Origin: Pseudomonadota bacterium
GTDB lineage: Bacteria; Pseudomonadota; Gammaproteobacteria; Burkholderiales; Burkholderiaceae_B
Assembly: GCA_023388835.1 (NCBI GenBank)
Contig: JAEWFK010000037.1
Span: forward strand, 1 to 6,600
Direction: 5' to 3'
Length of the DNA stretch: 6,600 nt
How positions within the stretch are numbered: the stretch's first letter is position 1; each line of letters begins with the position of its first letter. Positions 1 through 6,052 of this stretch are shown here, one piece after another. A program made the translations under genes and the position numbers. The notes below the pieces were generated by a model that saw only the letters and a list, made by a program, of their open reading frames with translations, did no database searches and was not told the DNA's origin.

Positions 1-890
1 AATTCCGGCGTGATGTCCTGGGGCTCCACCCCGAGCCAACCGCGTGTGACCTTGCCCGACTTCACGATCTCTTCCAGTATCGTCTCGGCCGTCTTGGCGG
101 GTATCGCAAAGCCAATACCCAGCGAACCGCCCGTCTCGGAATAGATGGCGGTATTGATTCCCACCAGCCGCCCGTCGGCGTCGACCAGCGCTCCGCCTGA
201 ATTGCCTGGATTGATCGCAGCGTCGGTCTGGATGAAGTTTTCGTAGATATTGATTCCCAGCCGATTGCGACCCAGGGCCGACACGATCCCCAAGGTCGTA
301 GTCTGACCCACGCCGAAAGGATTTCCTATTGCCAGCACGACGTCGCCTACCCGCAAGCGCTCATCGTGGTCGAACTCAATGGCCGTGAGCTTGGGCAGGC
401 CGATCTTCAACACGGCGAGGTCGGTCTCGGGATCGGCGCCCACGACCCGCGCATCCGCTTCCCGCCCATCGTTCAGCGCGACCCGGATCGAGTCGGCCGC
501 TTCGATCACGTGCTGATTGGTCAGAATATACCCATCTGCGCGCACGATCACGCCCGAACCCAGGCTGCCGGACTGGCGTCGCTGACTGAAGCCCGGAAGG
601 CCCCGGAGGAGACGGCTGAGTTCGGGGTCGGCGGGCAAGGGCACAAGGGGCACATCGACCACTTTAGTCGTGTAGATGTTCACCACGGCCGGCGTAGCGC
701 GCGCGACCGCCTCTGCATACGAGGGGCGCTGTGTAGCGAGCGCCGTCACCGTATCCGGAGAGGGCGACTCGCTACGAGGCGCGACCTGCGAGCCATTGCG
801 CAGCCAGTCCGGCCGCAGGGTCGTGACGATGAATAAAATACCCAGGCATACCGTCACGGTCTGGGCGAAGACCAACCACAAACGATGCAT
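1..890 (-). CDS. Membrane-anchored S1C (DegS/DegQ-like) serine protease, 3' end outside window
   Basis: Reading the minus strand from the ATG at 890 gives 296 codons without a stop, continuing past base 1. Residues 5-25 are a hydrophobic uncleaved anchor (LWLVFAQTV...GILFIV), followed by a polar linker and a trypsin-fold domain from about residue 55. The catalytic triad is visible: His127 in TNQHVI, Asp157 in ETDLAVLKI and Ser231 in NPGNSGGALV. The PDZ domain begins near TRGWLGVEPQD (residues 282-292) and is cut by the window edge. Family knowledge: such proteins sit in the inner membrane facing the periplasm and cleave misfolded or regulatory envelope proteins; DegS/AlgW start the sigma-E response by cutting an anti-sigma factor. 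Substrate is unknown here. The single N-terminal anchor argues for DegS/AlgW rather than a soluble DegP, but PDZ number cannot be seen. AGGGA lies only 3 bases before the ATG, a close Shine-Dalgarno; no in-frame ATG was found upstream. Confidence -1.
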   Translation of the reverse strand, partial: MHRLWLVFAQTVTVCLGILFIVTTLRPDWLRNGSQVAPRSESPSPDTVTALATQRPSYAEAVARATPAVVNIYTTKVVDVPLVPLPADPELSRLLRGLPGFSQRRQSGSLGSGVIVRADGYILTNQHVIEAADSIRVALNDGREADARVVGADPETDLAVLKIGLPKLTAIEFDHDERLRVGDVVLAIGNPFGVGQTTTLGIVSALGRNRLGINIYENFIQTDAAINPGNSGGALVDADGRLVGINTAIYSETGGSLGIGFAIPAKTAETILEEIVKSGKVTRGWLGVEPQDITPE

Positions 891-910
891 AGATCCCTGA
901 GGAAGGAATA
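891..910. promoter_or_regulatory. 20-base divergent start region with back-to-back ribosome binding sites
   Basis: These are the only bases between the ATG of the minus-strand protease gene (890) and the ATG of the plus-strand Nif3-like gene (911). The plus-strand purine run GAGGAAGGA (899-907) is the Shine-Dalgarno of the Nif3-like gene. On the minus strand AGGGA (898 down to 894) serves the protease. The gap is too short for a promoter, so each gene's promoter must lie inside the opposite coding region (inference). AT-rich patches at about 829-841 (TAAAAT at 834-839) and 1021-1040 are the obvious places to look, but neither has a convincing -35 partner. Confidence -1.
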
Positions 911-1684
911 ATGAACCAGGTTCCCACCCGGCAATTGGCCGAATGGCTCGACAGCACCCTGCAAACCCACCGCTATAAGGACTACTGCCCCAACGGGCTG
1001 CAGGTGGAAGGCAGGAACACCATACGACATATTATTACCGGAGTAACGGCCTCACAGGCGCTGCTTGATGTCGCGGTGCAACAGAACGCCGATGCCGTGC
1101 TGGTCCACCATGGCTGGTTCTGGAAGAACGAGAGCCCCGTGCTGCGTGGCGCGAAGCGCCGTCGCATCGCCACTGCATTGCAACACGACCTGAACGTTTT
1201 CGGTTTCCATCTACCGCTCGATGCCCATCCCGAATGGGGCAACAACGCTCAATTAGGCATACGGCTGGGACTGGAAGCTGATCGCGATGCAGACGGGGCG
1301 CCCGTGACTTTTGGCCCGGGCGACCTGATGTGGCGTGGCCGTTGCGAACCGTGCTCGCTCGAAACGCTGGCACGCCGGATCGGCGATGTGTTGGGCAGGC
1401 AGGCGCTTGCCCTGGGGGATCCTGCGAAGATGATACGCAGCGTCGCCTGGTGTACAGGCGGTGCTCAAAACATGATGGACGCGGCGATCGACGCCGGCAT
1501 CGACGTCTATATCAGCGGCGAGGCCTCGGAACAGAATTTCCACATGGCGAACGAAAGCGGCACCGCCTACATCGCGGCGGGCCACCATGCCACCGAGCGT
1601 TATGGCGTTCAGGCGCTAGGCCGGGCCATTGCCGAACAGTTCGGCATCAGGGTTGACTTCGTCGATCTGGACAACCCGATCTGA
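911..1684 (+). CDS. Nif3/YbgI-family dinuclear metal protein (GTP cyclohydrolase 1 type 2 homolog)
   Basis: The 257-residue protein is full length for the short form of this family (E. coli YbgI is about 247). It has DYCPNGLQVEG (residues 24-34), VHHGWF (65-70), HLPLD (100-104), and near the C-terminus SGEASEQNFHMA and GHHATERYG. By analogy with YbgI, the likely ligands of the two-metal site are His66, His67, Asp104, His225 and Glu229, all present. No signal peptide or membrane segment is seen, so it should be cytosolic. The family forms toroidal hexamers and is often annotated as GTP cyclohydrolase 1 type 2, but the true reaction is not settled and I claim none. The start is well supported by GAGGAAGGA three bases before the ATG. 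It is divergent from the protease gene and convergent with mscL, so it is probably transcribed alone. Confidence -1.
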   Translation: MNQVPTRQLAEWLDSTLQTHRYKDYCPNGLQVEGRNTIRHIITGVTASQALLDVAVQQNADAVLVHHGWFWKNESPVLRGAKRRRIATALQHDLNVFGFHLPLDAHPEWGNNAQLGIRLGLEADRDADGAPVTFGPGDLMWRGRCEPCSLETLARRIGDVLGRQALALGDPAKMIRSVAWCTGGAQNMMDAAIDAGIDVYISGEASEQNFHMANESGTAYIAAGHHATERYGVQALGRAIAEQFGIRVDFVDLDNPI

Positions 1685-1686
1685 AA

Positions 1687-1704
1687 GGCGGGCTGCCGCC
1701 CGCC
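1687..1704. terminator. Shared GC hairpin between convergent Nif3-like gene and mscL
   Basis: GGCGGGC (1687-1693) pairs perfectly with GCCCGCC (1698-1704) around the loop TGCC. It begins three bases after the Nif3-like stop codon and ends seven bases before the mscL stop on the other strand. There is no proper T-run on the plus strand; on the minus strand the stem is followed by only three T residues. The location fits a compact two-way terminator or transcript-end stabiliser. Intrinsic termination efficiency is doubtful because the T-tracts are weak. Confidence -1.
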
Positions 1705-1711
1705 AGCAGAC

Positions 1712-2176
1712 TTACTGTTTTCGAAGCAGGTCGCGAATTTCGCGCAACAGCGCGACGTCTTCGGGCGGGGGCGCCGGCTCAGCGGCGGGGGCCGCTTCCT
1801 GCTCGTGGTGCACGCTGCGGCGCGCCGCATTGACCGCCTTCACCAAGCAGAACACCACGAAAGCCAGAAGCAGGAAGTTGATGAAAATGGTCAGGAAGTT
1901 GCCCCATGACAACACCACTGCGCCAGCGGATGTCAGGGCTTCGTAGGTGCGCTCGCCGGTATAGCCTTCAGGCAGTCGCAGCACCCAGAACTGGTTTGTG
2001 AAGTCGACTTCGCCGCGCACGATGAAGGCGATGAGCGGCATGATGACATCTGCCACGAGAGAATCAATGATCTTGCTGAACGCCGCGCCGATGATGACGC
2101 CGACTGCCAGATCGATCATGTTGCCCTTGACCGCGAATTCCTTGAACTCGTGCAAAAAGCCCCGTACCTTGCTCAT
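1712..2176 (-). CDS. mscL: Large-conductance mechanosensitive channel MscL
   Basis: The 154-residue product has the full MscL pattern: an amphipathic N-terminus (SKVRGFLHEFKEFAVKGN), the signature first membrane helix with IDLAVGVIIGAAFSKI (residues 21-36) and VADVIMP (41-47), a periplasmic loop (about 51-89), a second membrane helix (about 90-113), an Ala/Pro/Glu linker and the conserved C-terminal bundle helix ending LLREIRDLLRKQ. It is a little longer than E. coli MscL (136 residues), mostly in the periplasmic loop and linker. The channel is a homopentamer in the inner membrane that opens on sudden osmotic downshift to release solutes. The frame stays open upstream to an ATG at 2356, but the true start is the ATG at 2176: it gives the conserved N-terminus and is preceded by AAGGAGA at good spacing. 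It is divergent from petA. Confidence -1.
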   Translation of the reverse strand: MSKVRGFLHEFKEFAVKGNMIDLAVGVIIGAAFSKIIDSLVADVIMPLIAFIVRGEVDFTNQFWVLRLPEGYTGERTYEALTSAGAVVLSWGNFLTIFINFLLLAFVVFCLVKAVNAARRSVHHEQEAAPAAEPAPPPEDVALLREIRDLLRKQ

Positions 2177-2302
2177 GTGCCTGCTCTCCTTGCGTATACC
2201 CCTGAATCGGGCAGACGCTATAATACGCGGTTGATACGTAAGTACATAGCTACAAAATGCGAACGGTATGCCTGGGATCCGGGCATGAACAAGGATACTA
2301 GA
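2177..2302. promoter_or_regulatory. Divergent mscL/petA intergenic region with TATAAT box (2219-2224)
   Basis: This 126-base region must hold the promoters for mscL (leftward) and the petABC genes (rightward). An exact TATAAT lies at 2219-2224, about 79 bases before the chosen petA start; it has no good TTGACA-like element at 16-18 bases. The overlapping ATAATA (2220-2225) reads TATTAT on the minus strand, so the same spot could be the -10 of mscL. A TTGATA at 2231-2236 resembles a -35 box, but the sequence 15-17 bases later (ACAAAA/AAAATG) is a poor -10. No clear operator repeat was seen. The -10 call is fair; assignment to one gene is uncertain. Confidence -1.
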
Positions 2303-2947
2303 ATGAGTCAGATTTCGACACAGCTCGATGATTCCGGCATGGTTGACCCCAACCAACCCACCGACCCTTCCCGGCGCACCTGGGTTGGGGTTGCCTGTGC
2401 GTTCGGCGGCGTGGCGGGCGCTGCCACTGCCGTACCTTTCGTAAGCTCATTCGCTCCGTCCGAGCGGGCCCGTGCCGCGGGCGCACCGGTCGAAGTCGAC
2501 ATCACCGGGCTGCAGCCGGGCCAGATGATCACCGTCGAATGGCGCGGCAAGCCGGTCTGGATCCTCCGCCGCACCGAAGCCCAGCTCGCTGCTCTGCCCT
2601 CGCTGGATTCAGCGCTCGCCGACCCGGAATCCGATCGCCCGGGCTTCACCCCTGAATACGCCAAAAACGAATACCGTTCGCGCAATCCGGAATATTTCGT
2701 TGCGGTGGGCATCTGCACCCACCTGGGCTGTTCCCCCACTCCCCAGCTCGCTTCGGGCGCCGGCCCTGGCCTTCCCGCAGGTTGGCAGGGCGGCTTTTTC
2801 TGCCCTTGCCACGGTTCCGCGTTCGACCTCGCCGGCCGCGTGTTCGCCAACGTGCCGGCGCCTGACAATCTCGAGGTCCCCCCTTACACGTTCTCGGCTG
2901 ACGGCGGTCGCATCACCGTCGGCGTCGACGAAAACAACCCGGCCTGA
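2303..2947 (+). CDS. petA: Ubiquinol-cytochrome c reductase Rieske iron-sulfur subunit
   Basis: The 214-residue product carries both cluster boxes: CTHLGC (Cys138, His140, Cys143) and CPCHGS (Cys167, Cys169, His170, Ser172). Cys138, His140, Cys167 and His170 should ligate the [2Fe-2S] cluster, with Cys143-Cys169 as the supporting disulfide. The N-terminus has a twin-arginine sequence, SRRTWVGV (Arg24-Arg25), then a hydrophobic anchor (about 28-50) and an Ala/Gly-rich hinge near 55-61, as expected for an uncleaved Tat-exported Rieske protein whose head moves between cytochromes b and c1. The frame is open back to an ATG at 2150, inside antisense mscL, and has another ATG at 2285. I chose 2303 because AAGGA ends 7 bases before it and the resulting N-terminus has normal family length; 2285 would add six residues. 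It is the first gene of the petABC group, 77 bases before petB. Confidence -1.
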   Translation: MSQISTQLDDSGMVDPNQPTDPSRRTWVGVACAFGGVAGAATAVPFVSSFAPSERARAAGAPVEVDITGLQPGQMITVEWRGKPVWILRRTEAQLAALPSLDSALADPESDRPGFTPEYAKNEYRSRNPEYFVAVGICTHLGCSPTPQLASGAGPGLPAGWQGGFFCPCHGSAFDLAGRVFANVPAPDNLEVPPYTFSADGGRITVGVDENNPA

Positions 2948-2957
2948 TACCGCAATG

Positions 2958-2973
2958 GGGCGCCCCGGCGCCC
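2958..2973 (+). other. GC hairpin in petA-petB spacer
   Basis: GGGCGC (2958-2963) can pair with GCGCCC (2968-2973) around CCCG, ten bases after the petA stop. No T-run follows, so it is unlikely to be an intrinsic terminator within an operon. It may protect the petA message end or tune petA:petB expression; that is inference. The remainder of the spacer is unremarkable up to the petB Shine-Dalgarno. Confidence -1.
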
Positions 2974-3024
2974 TTCGCACGAATCCCTAAATACGCCACG
3001 TATAGTTAGAAAAGGAGCCGTTTC

Positions 3025-4413
3025 ATGGCTGGCGAAAAAACCGTCGAAACGACAGGACTCTTGGGCTGGATCGATAGGCGCTTTCCGCTGACATCCCTGT
3101 TCAAGGAACACATGTCGGAATACTACGCGCCCAAGAATTTCAATTTTTGGTATTTCTTCGGCTCACTGGCACTGCTGGTGCTGGTCATCCAGATCGTCAC
3201 CGGGATCTTCCTGGTAATGAACTACAAGCCTGACGCAAAGCTGGCATTCGATTCTGTCGAATACATCATGCGCGAAGTCCCGTGGGGCTGGCTGATTCGC
3301 TACATGCACTCCACGGGCGCCTCCATGTTCTTCGTGGTGGTCTACCTGCACATGTTGCGGGGCCTGTTCTATGGTTCGTACCGCAAGCCGCGCGAACTGG
3401 TGTGGATCTTCGGCGTCGCCATCTTCCTCTGTCTCATGGCCGAAGCCTTCATGGGCTATCTGTTGCCCTGGGGCCAGATGTCGTACTGGGGCGCGCAGGT
3501 GATCGTGAATCTGTTCTCCGCCATTCCATTCATCGGCCCTGAGCTGGCCGTCTGGATCCGCGGCGACTATGTCGTGTCCGACGCCACGCTGAATCGCTTC
3601 TTCGCCCTGCACGTCATCGCTGTCCCGCTGGTCCTGATCGGCCTGGTCGTCGCACACATCATCGCGCTGCACGAAGTCGGCTCGAACAACCCCGACGGTG
3701 TCGAGATTAAGCAAGGTCCCAAGGACGCCAAGGGCCACCCGGTCGACGGCATTCCCTTCCACCCCTACTACTCGGTGCACGACATCGTCGGTGTGGCGGG
3801 CTTCCTGATCGTCTTTGCGGCCATCGTGTTCTTTGCCCCGGAAATGGGCGGCTACTTCCTGGAGTTCAACAACTTCATCCCGGCCGATCCGCTCAAGACC
3901 CCCCCGCATATCGCGCCGGTCTGGTACTTCACGCCGTTCTACTCCATGCTGCGCGCCACCACGGCCGACTTCACATGGGTTCTCGCCGGTGCGTCGCTGC
4001 TTGCAGGGGTGGTGCTGTTCGCCAATGGCAAGCTGAAGGGCATCTGGCGCATCGCCATCCCCGCCGTCTTGATCATTGTTGCCATCCTGTTCCGCGTCAT
4101 CGACGCCAAGTTCTGGGGCGTGGTGGTCATGGGCGGTTCCGTGGTCCTGCTGGGCTTCCTGCCGTGGCTGGATTCCTCTCCGGTGAAATCAATCCGTTAT
4201 CGCCCGACCTGGCACAAGTACCTGTACGCCGTGTTCATCGTGAACTTCCTGATCCTGGGTTACCTGGGTACTCAGGCTCCGAGCCCGGTGTTCAACTTGA
4301 TGAGTCAGATCGGCACGGTGATCTACCTGGCATTCTTCTTCCTGATGCCCGTCTGGGGCCGTCTCGGTACGTTCAAGCAAGTGCCTGAACGCATCAACTT
4401 CAAGGCCCACTGA
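3025..4413 (+). CDS. petB: Ubiquinol-cytochrome c reductase cytochrome b subunit
   Basis: The 462-residue product is a fused, full-length cytochrome b, the quinol-oxidising membrane core of the bc1 complex. Four haem-ligand histidines are visible: His95 and His109 in helix B, His196 and His211 in helix D. Haem bL and bH should be held by 95/196 and 109/211. The quinol-site motif reads PVWY (residues 298-301) where mitochondria have PEWY. I count about ten hydrophobic segments (near 46-66, 97-117, 127-148, 190-215, 255-272, 316-334, 341-357, 363-381, 399-415, 428-444). The usual count is eight; the extra pair lies directly after the PVWY loop. Chain length is well above the roughly 400 residues I recall for Pseudomonas cytochrome b and fits the longer betaproteobacterial form. 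AAAGGAG (3011-3017) sits 7 bases before the ATG, a strong ribosome site. petC follows after 26 bases, so co-transcription is very likely. Confidence -1.
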   Translation: MAGEKTVETTGLLGWIDRRFPLTSLFKEHMSEYYAPKNFNFWYFFGSLALLVLVIQIVTGIFLVMNYKPDAKLAFDSVEYIMREVPWGWLIRYMHSTGASMFFVVVYLHMLRGLFYGSYRKPRELVWIFGVAIFLCLMAEAFMGYLLPWGQMSYWGAQVIVNLFSAIPFIGPELAVWIRGDYVVSDATLNRFFALHVIAVPLVLIGLVVAHIIALHEVGSNNPDGVEIKQGPKDAKGHPVDGIPFHPYYSVHDIVGVAGFLIVFAAIVFFAPEMGGYFLEFNNFIPADPLKTPPHIAPVWYFTPFYSMLRATTADFTWVLAGASLLAGVVLFANGKLKGIWRIAIPAVLIIVAILFRVIDAKFWGVVVMGGSVVLLGFLPWLDSSPVKSIRYRPTWHKYLYAVFIVNFLILGYLGTQAPSPVFNLMSQIGTVIYLAFFFLMPVWGRLGTFKQVPERINFKAH

Positions 4414-4439
4414 GTCACCCCATACGTAACGGAACGATC

Positions 4440-5285
4440 ATGATCAAAAAGCTGATAGGAACCATAGCACTGTCTCTGACCTGCGCGGTCTCGTTCGCTG
4501 CATCGGGTGGATACTCTCTGGAAGAGGCCCCCAATCGCATCAACGACATGGCCTCTCTGCAGAACGGTGCCAAGCTGTTCGTCAACTACTGCCTGGGCTG
4601 CCATAGCGCAAACTCCATGCGGTACAACCGTCTCACCGACATCGGCCTGACCGATGAACAAATCAAGAAGAACCTGCTTTTCACCGGAGAGAAGGTGGGC
4701 GACCTCATGCAGATCGCCATGCGCCCCGCGGATTCCAAGAAGTGGTTCGGCGCGGCACCGCCCGACCTGTCCGTGATCGCACGTGCCAAGTCGGTCAACC
4801 TGGGGCCCAGCGGCGTCGACTACATCTACACTTTCCTGCGTACCTACTACCGCGATGCATCCCGGCCCACCGGCTGGGACAACCTGGTATTCCCGAGCGT
4901 CGGCATGCCGCACGCATTGTGGCAACTGCAGGGCCCACGCAGCATGGAGCGCAACACCGTAGCCCACGTCGAAACCGACAACGGCACTCAATGGCAGCGC
5001 ACCGTCGCCAAGTACGATGCTCAGGGCTTTTCGCAGGTCTCTACCGAGATCCTGCAGGGCTACAACGGAAGCGCTTCCGACAAGGTGACCTTTACTCCCG
5101 TTGATGCCAAGGCATCCGCTCGGTTCGACAGCCAAGTGGCCGACCTCGCCAACTTCCTGGGCTGGATGGCCGAACCGGTTCAACTCGAGCGCAAGCGCCT
5201 TGGCGTGTGGGTGCTGCTCTTCCTGTTCCTGTTCTTCGCGGTGGCATGGCGCCTGAACGCCACCTACTGGAAGGACATCAAGTAA
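4440..5285 (+). CDS. petC: Ubiquinol-cytochrome c reductase cytochrome c1 subunit
   Basis: The 281-residue product begins with a Sec signal peptide (MIKKLIGTIALSLTCAVSFA, cleavage likely near residue 20-21). The mature part has one covalent haem motif, CLGCH (Cys51, Cys54, His55), and typical c1 stretches GAAPPDLSVIARAR-like (104-116) and DYIYTFLRTYYRD (127-139). The probable axial methionine is Met156 in FPSVGMPHALW. A single C-terminal membrane helix (about 254-271) anchors the haem domain on the periplasmic side and ends in a short cytoplasmic tail, YWKDIK. Cytochrome c1 takes electrons from the Rieske protein and passes them to soluble or membrane cytochrome c. The start has only a weak GGA before it, but the signal peptide fixes it. 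It is the last pet gene, and a strong hairpin lies 22 bases after its stop. Confidence -1.
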   Translation: MIKKLIGTIALSLTCAVSFAASGGYSLEEAPNRINDMASLQNGAKLFVNYCLGCHSANSMRYNRLTDIGLTDEQIKKNLLFTGEKVGDLMQIAMRPADSKKWFGAAPPDLSVIARAKSVNLGPSGVDYIYTFLRTYYRDASRPTGWDNLVFPSVGMPHALWQLQGPRSMERNTVAHVETDNGTQWQRTVAKYDAQGFSQVSTEILQGYNGSASDKVTFTPVDAKASARFDSQVADLANFLGWMAEPVQLERKRLGVWVLLFLFLFFAVAWRLNATYWKDIK

Positions 5286-5288
5286 GTT

Positions 5289-5341
5289 CTGCAGGCTGAT
5301 GCCCACCATTTCCGCGGCGCCGCCGCGGAAATACTGCAGGC
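5289..5341 (+). repeat. Perfect 11-bp hairpin after petC (5308-5332), flanked by CTGCAGGC direct repeats
   Basis: ATTTCCGCGGC (5308-5318) and GCCGCGGAAAT (5322-5332) form a perfect 11-bp stem with a 3-base loop, just downstream of petC. The 8-base word CTGCAGGC occurs on both sides, at 5289-5296 and 5334-5341; its core CTGCAG is self-complementary, so the two copies could also pair and lengthen the structure. No T-run follows the stem. Its place fits a 3'-end stabiliser of the petABC message or part of a two-part terminator with the next hairpin. The flanking repeats may be chance. Confidence -1.
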
Positions 5342-5350
5342 AAGAGGATG

Positions 5351-5380
5351 AGGCGTAGTCGATTACGCCTTTTCCCTTTT
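5351..5380 (+). terminator. Probable Rho-independent terminator in petC-sspA spacer
   Basis: AGGCGTA (5351-5357) pairs perfectly with TACGCCT (5364-5370) around GTCGAT, and the stem runs directly into TTTTCCCTTTTCT. The stem is short at 7 bp and the T-run is broken by CCC, so termination may be partial. It would separate petABC from sspAB or act as an attenuator ahead of sspA. Confidence -1.
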
Positions 5381-5401
5381 CTGGGCCGCCCAAAAGGCGT
5401 A
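5364..5401 (+). promoter_or_regulatory. Alternative 10-bp hairpin overlapping the terminator stem in the sspA leader
   Basis: TACGCCTTTT (5364-5373) is perfectly complementary to AAAAGGCGTA (5392-5401), with 18 bases between. The first segment is also the 3' arm and first T residues of the terminator hairpin at 5351-5380, so the two structures exclude each other. The pairing ends 35 bases before the sspA start. This layout resembles terminator/antiterminator leaders, but no ligand-binding domain or leader peptide is evident; function is inference. Confidence -1.
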
Positions 5402-5436
5402 CCTTTATTCATACCTCTACGATTGGAAACCGCGAC

Positions 5437-6045
5437 ATGATGGTGCTCTATTCCGGAACGACTTGCCCGTTCTCCCAACGCTGCCGCTTTGTTCTGTTCG
5501 AGAAGGGCATGGATTTCGAGATCCGTGACATCGACCTGTACAACAAGCCAGAAGACATTGCCGTCATGAACCCGTACGGGCAGGTGCCCATCCTCGTTGA
5601 GCGTGACCTGGTGCTGTACGAGTCCAATATCATCAACGAATACATCGACGAGCGCTTCCCGCATCCGCAGCTCATGCCGGCCGACCCGGTCATGCGCGCC
5701 CGCACGCGGCTCTTCTTGTACAACTTCGAGAAAGAACTGTTCGTGCACGTTTCCGTGCTCGAAGAGCGCGGGAGTGCCGACGCTCGTGCGCAGGACGCTG
5801 CACGCCAGAGCATCCGCGACCGACTCGCCCAGCTCGCGCCCGTGCTGCTGAAGAACAAGTTCATGCTCGGGGAAGAATTCTCCATGCTCGACGTCGCGAT
5901 CGCTCCTCTGCTGTGGCGCCTCGATCACTACGGCATCGAGCTTCCGAAGAATGCCGCACCTCTGCAGAAGTACGCGGAACGCATCTTCTCCCGACCGGCG
6001 TATATCGAAGCGCTGACGCCTTCCGAGAAAGTCATGCGTCGCTGA
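5437..6045 (+). CDS. sspA: Stringent starvation protein A (RNA polymerase-associated, GST fold)
   Basis: The 202-residue product has an N-terminal thioredoxin-like glutathione-transferase domain (about 1-80): VLYSGTTCPFSQRCRFVLFE, NPYGQVP with the fold's cis-proline (Pro51), and YESNIINEYIDERFP. It then has an all-helical C-terminal domain with LDVAIAPLLWRL (151-162). The PHP motif (Pro75-His76-Pro77, then QLMP) matches the surface pocket that is functionally important in E. coli SspA, and the order sspA-sspB confirms the call. In E. coli SspA is not an active transferase; it binds sigma70 RNA polymerase, supports stationary-phase and acid survival, and is needed for phage P1 late transcription. 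The start is one of two adjacent ATGs; 5437 is preferred because GGAAA (5425-5429) lies 7 bases upstream. It is separated from petC by 151 structured bases and from sspB by 7. Confidence -1.
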   Translation: MMVLYSGTTCPFSQRCRFVLFEKGMDFEIRDIDLYNKPEDIAVMNPYGQVPILVERDLVLYESNIINEYIDERFPHPQLMPADPVMRARTRLFLYNFEKELFVHVSVLEERGSADARAQDAARQSIRDRLAQLAPVLLKNKFMLGEEFSMLDVAIAPLLWRLDHYGIELPKNAAPLQKYAERIFSRPAYIEALTPSEKVMRR

Positions 6046-6052
6046 GCCCGCC

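Noticed and set aside
366..836. 156-codon plus-strand open frame
   Set aside because: It lies antisense to the protease gene, whose catalytic motifs are unmistakable; the product shows no recognisable domain and looks like a GC-rich shadow frame.
2150..2302. N-terminal extension of petA, and 2177-2356 extension of mscL
   Set aside because: Both frames stay open upstream, but the extensions overlap the divergent promoter region, lack family conservation, and better ribosome sites precede the chosen starts.
2974..3006. Possible internal promoter before petB (TATAGT at 3001-3006)
   Set aside because: The only -35-like word, TTCGCA, is 21 bases away, and the box abuts the ribosome binding site; chance is more likely.
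3163..3909. 248-codon minus-strand open frame inside petB
   Set aside because: Antisense shadow of petB, very rich in His, Asp and Glu as expected from reversing a membrane-protein codon pattern; no domain or ribosome site.
4323..5393. 356-codon minus-strand open frame across petC
   Set aside because: It is long but antisense to the whole of petC, which has a haem motif and signal peptide. The translation resembles no family I know; length alone is weak evidence in GC-rich DNA.
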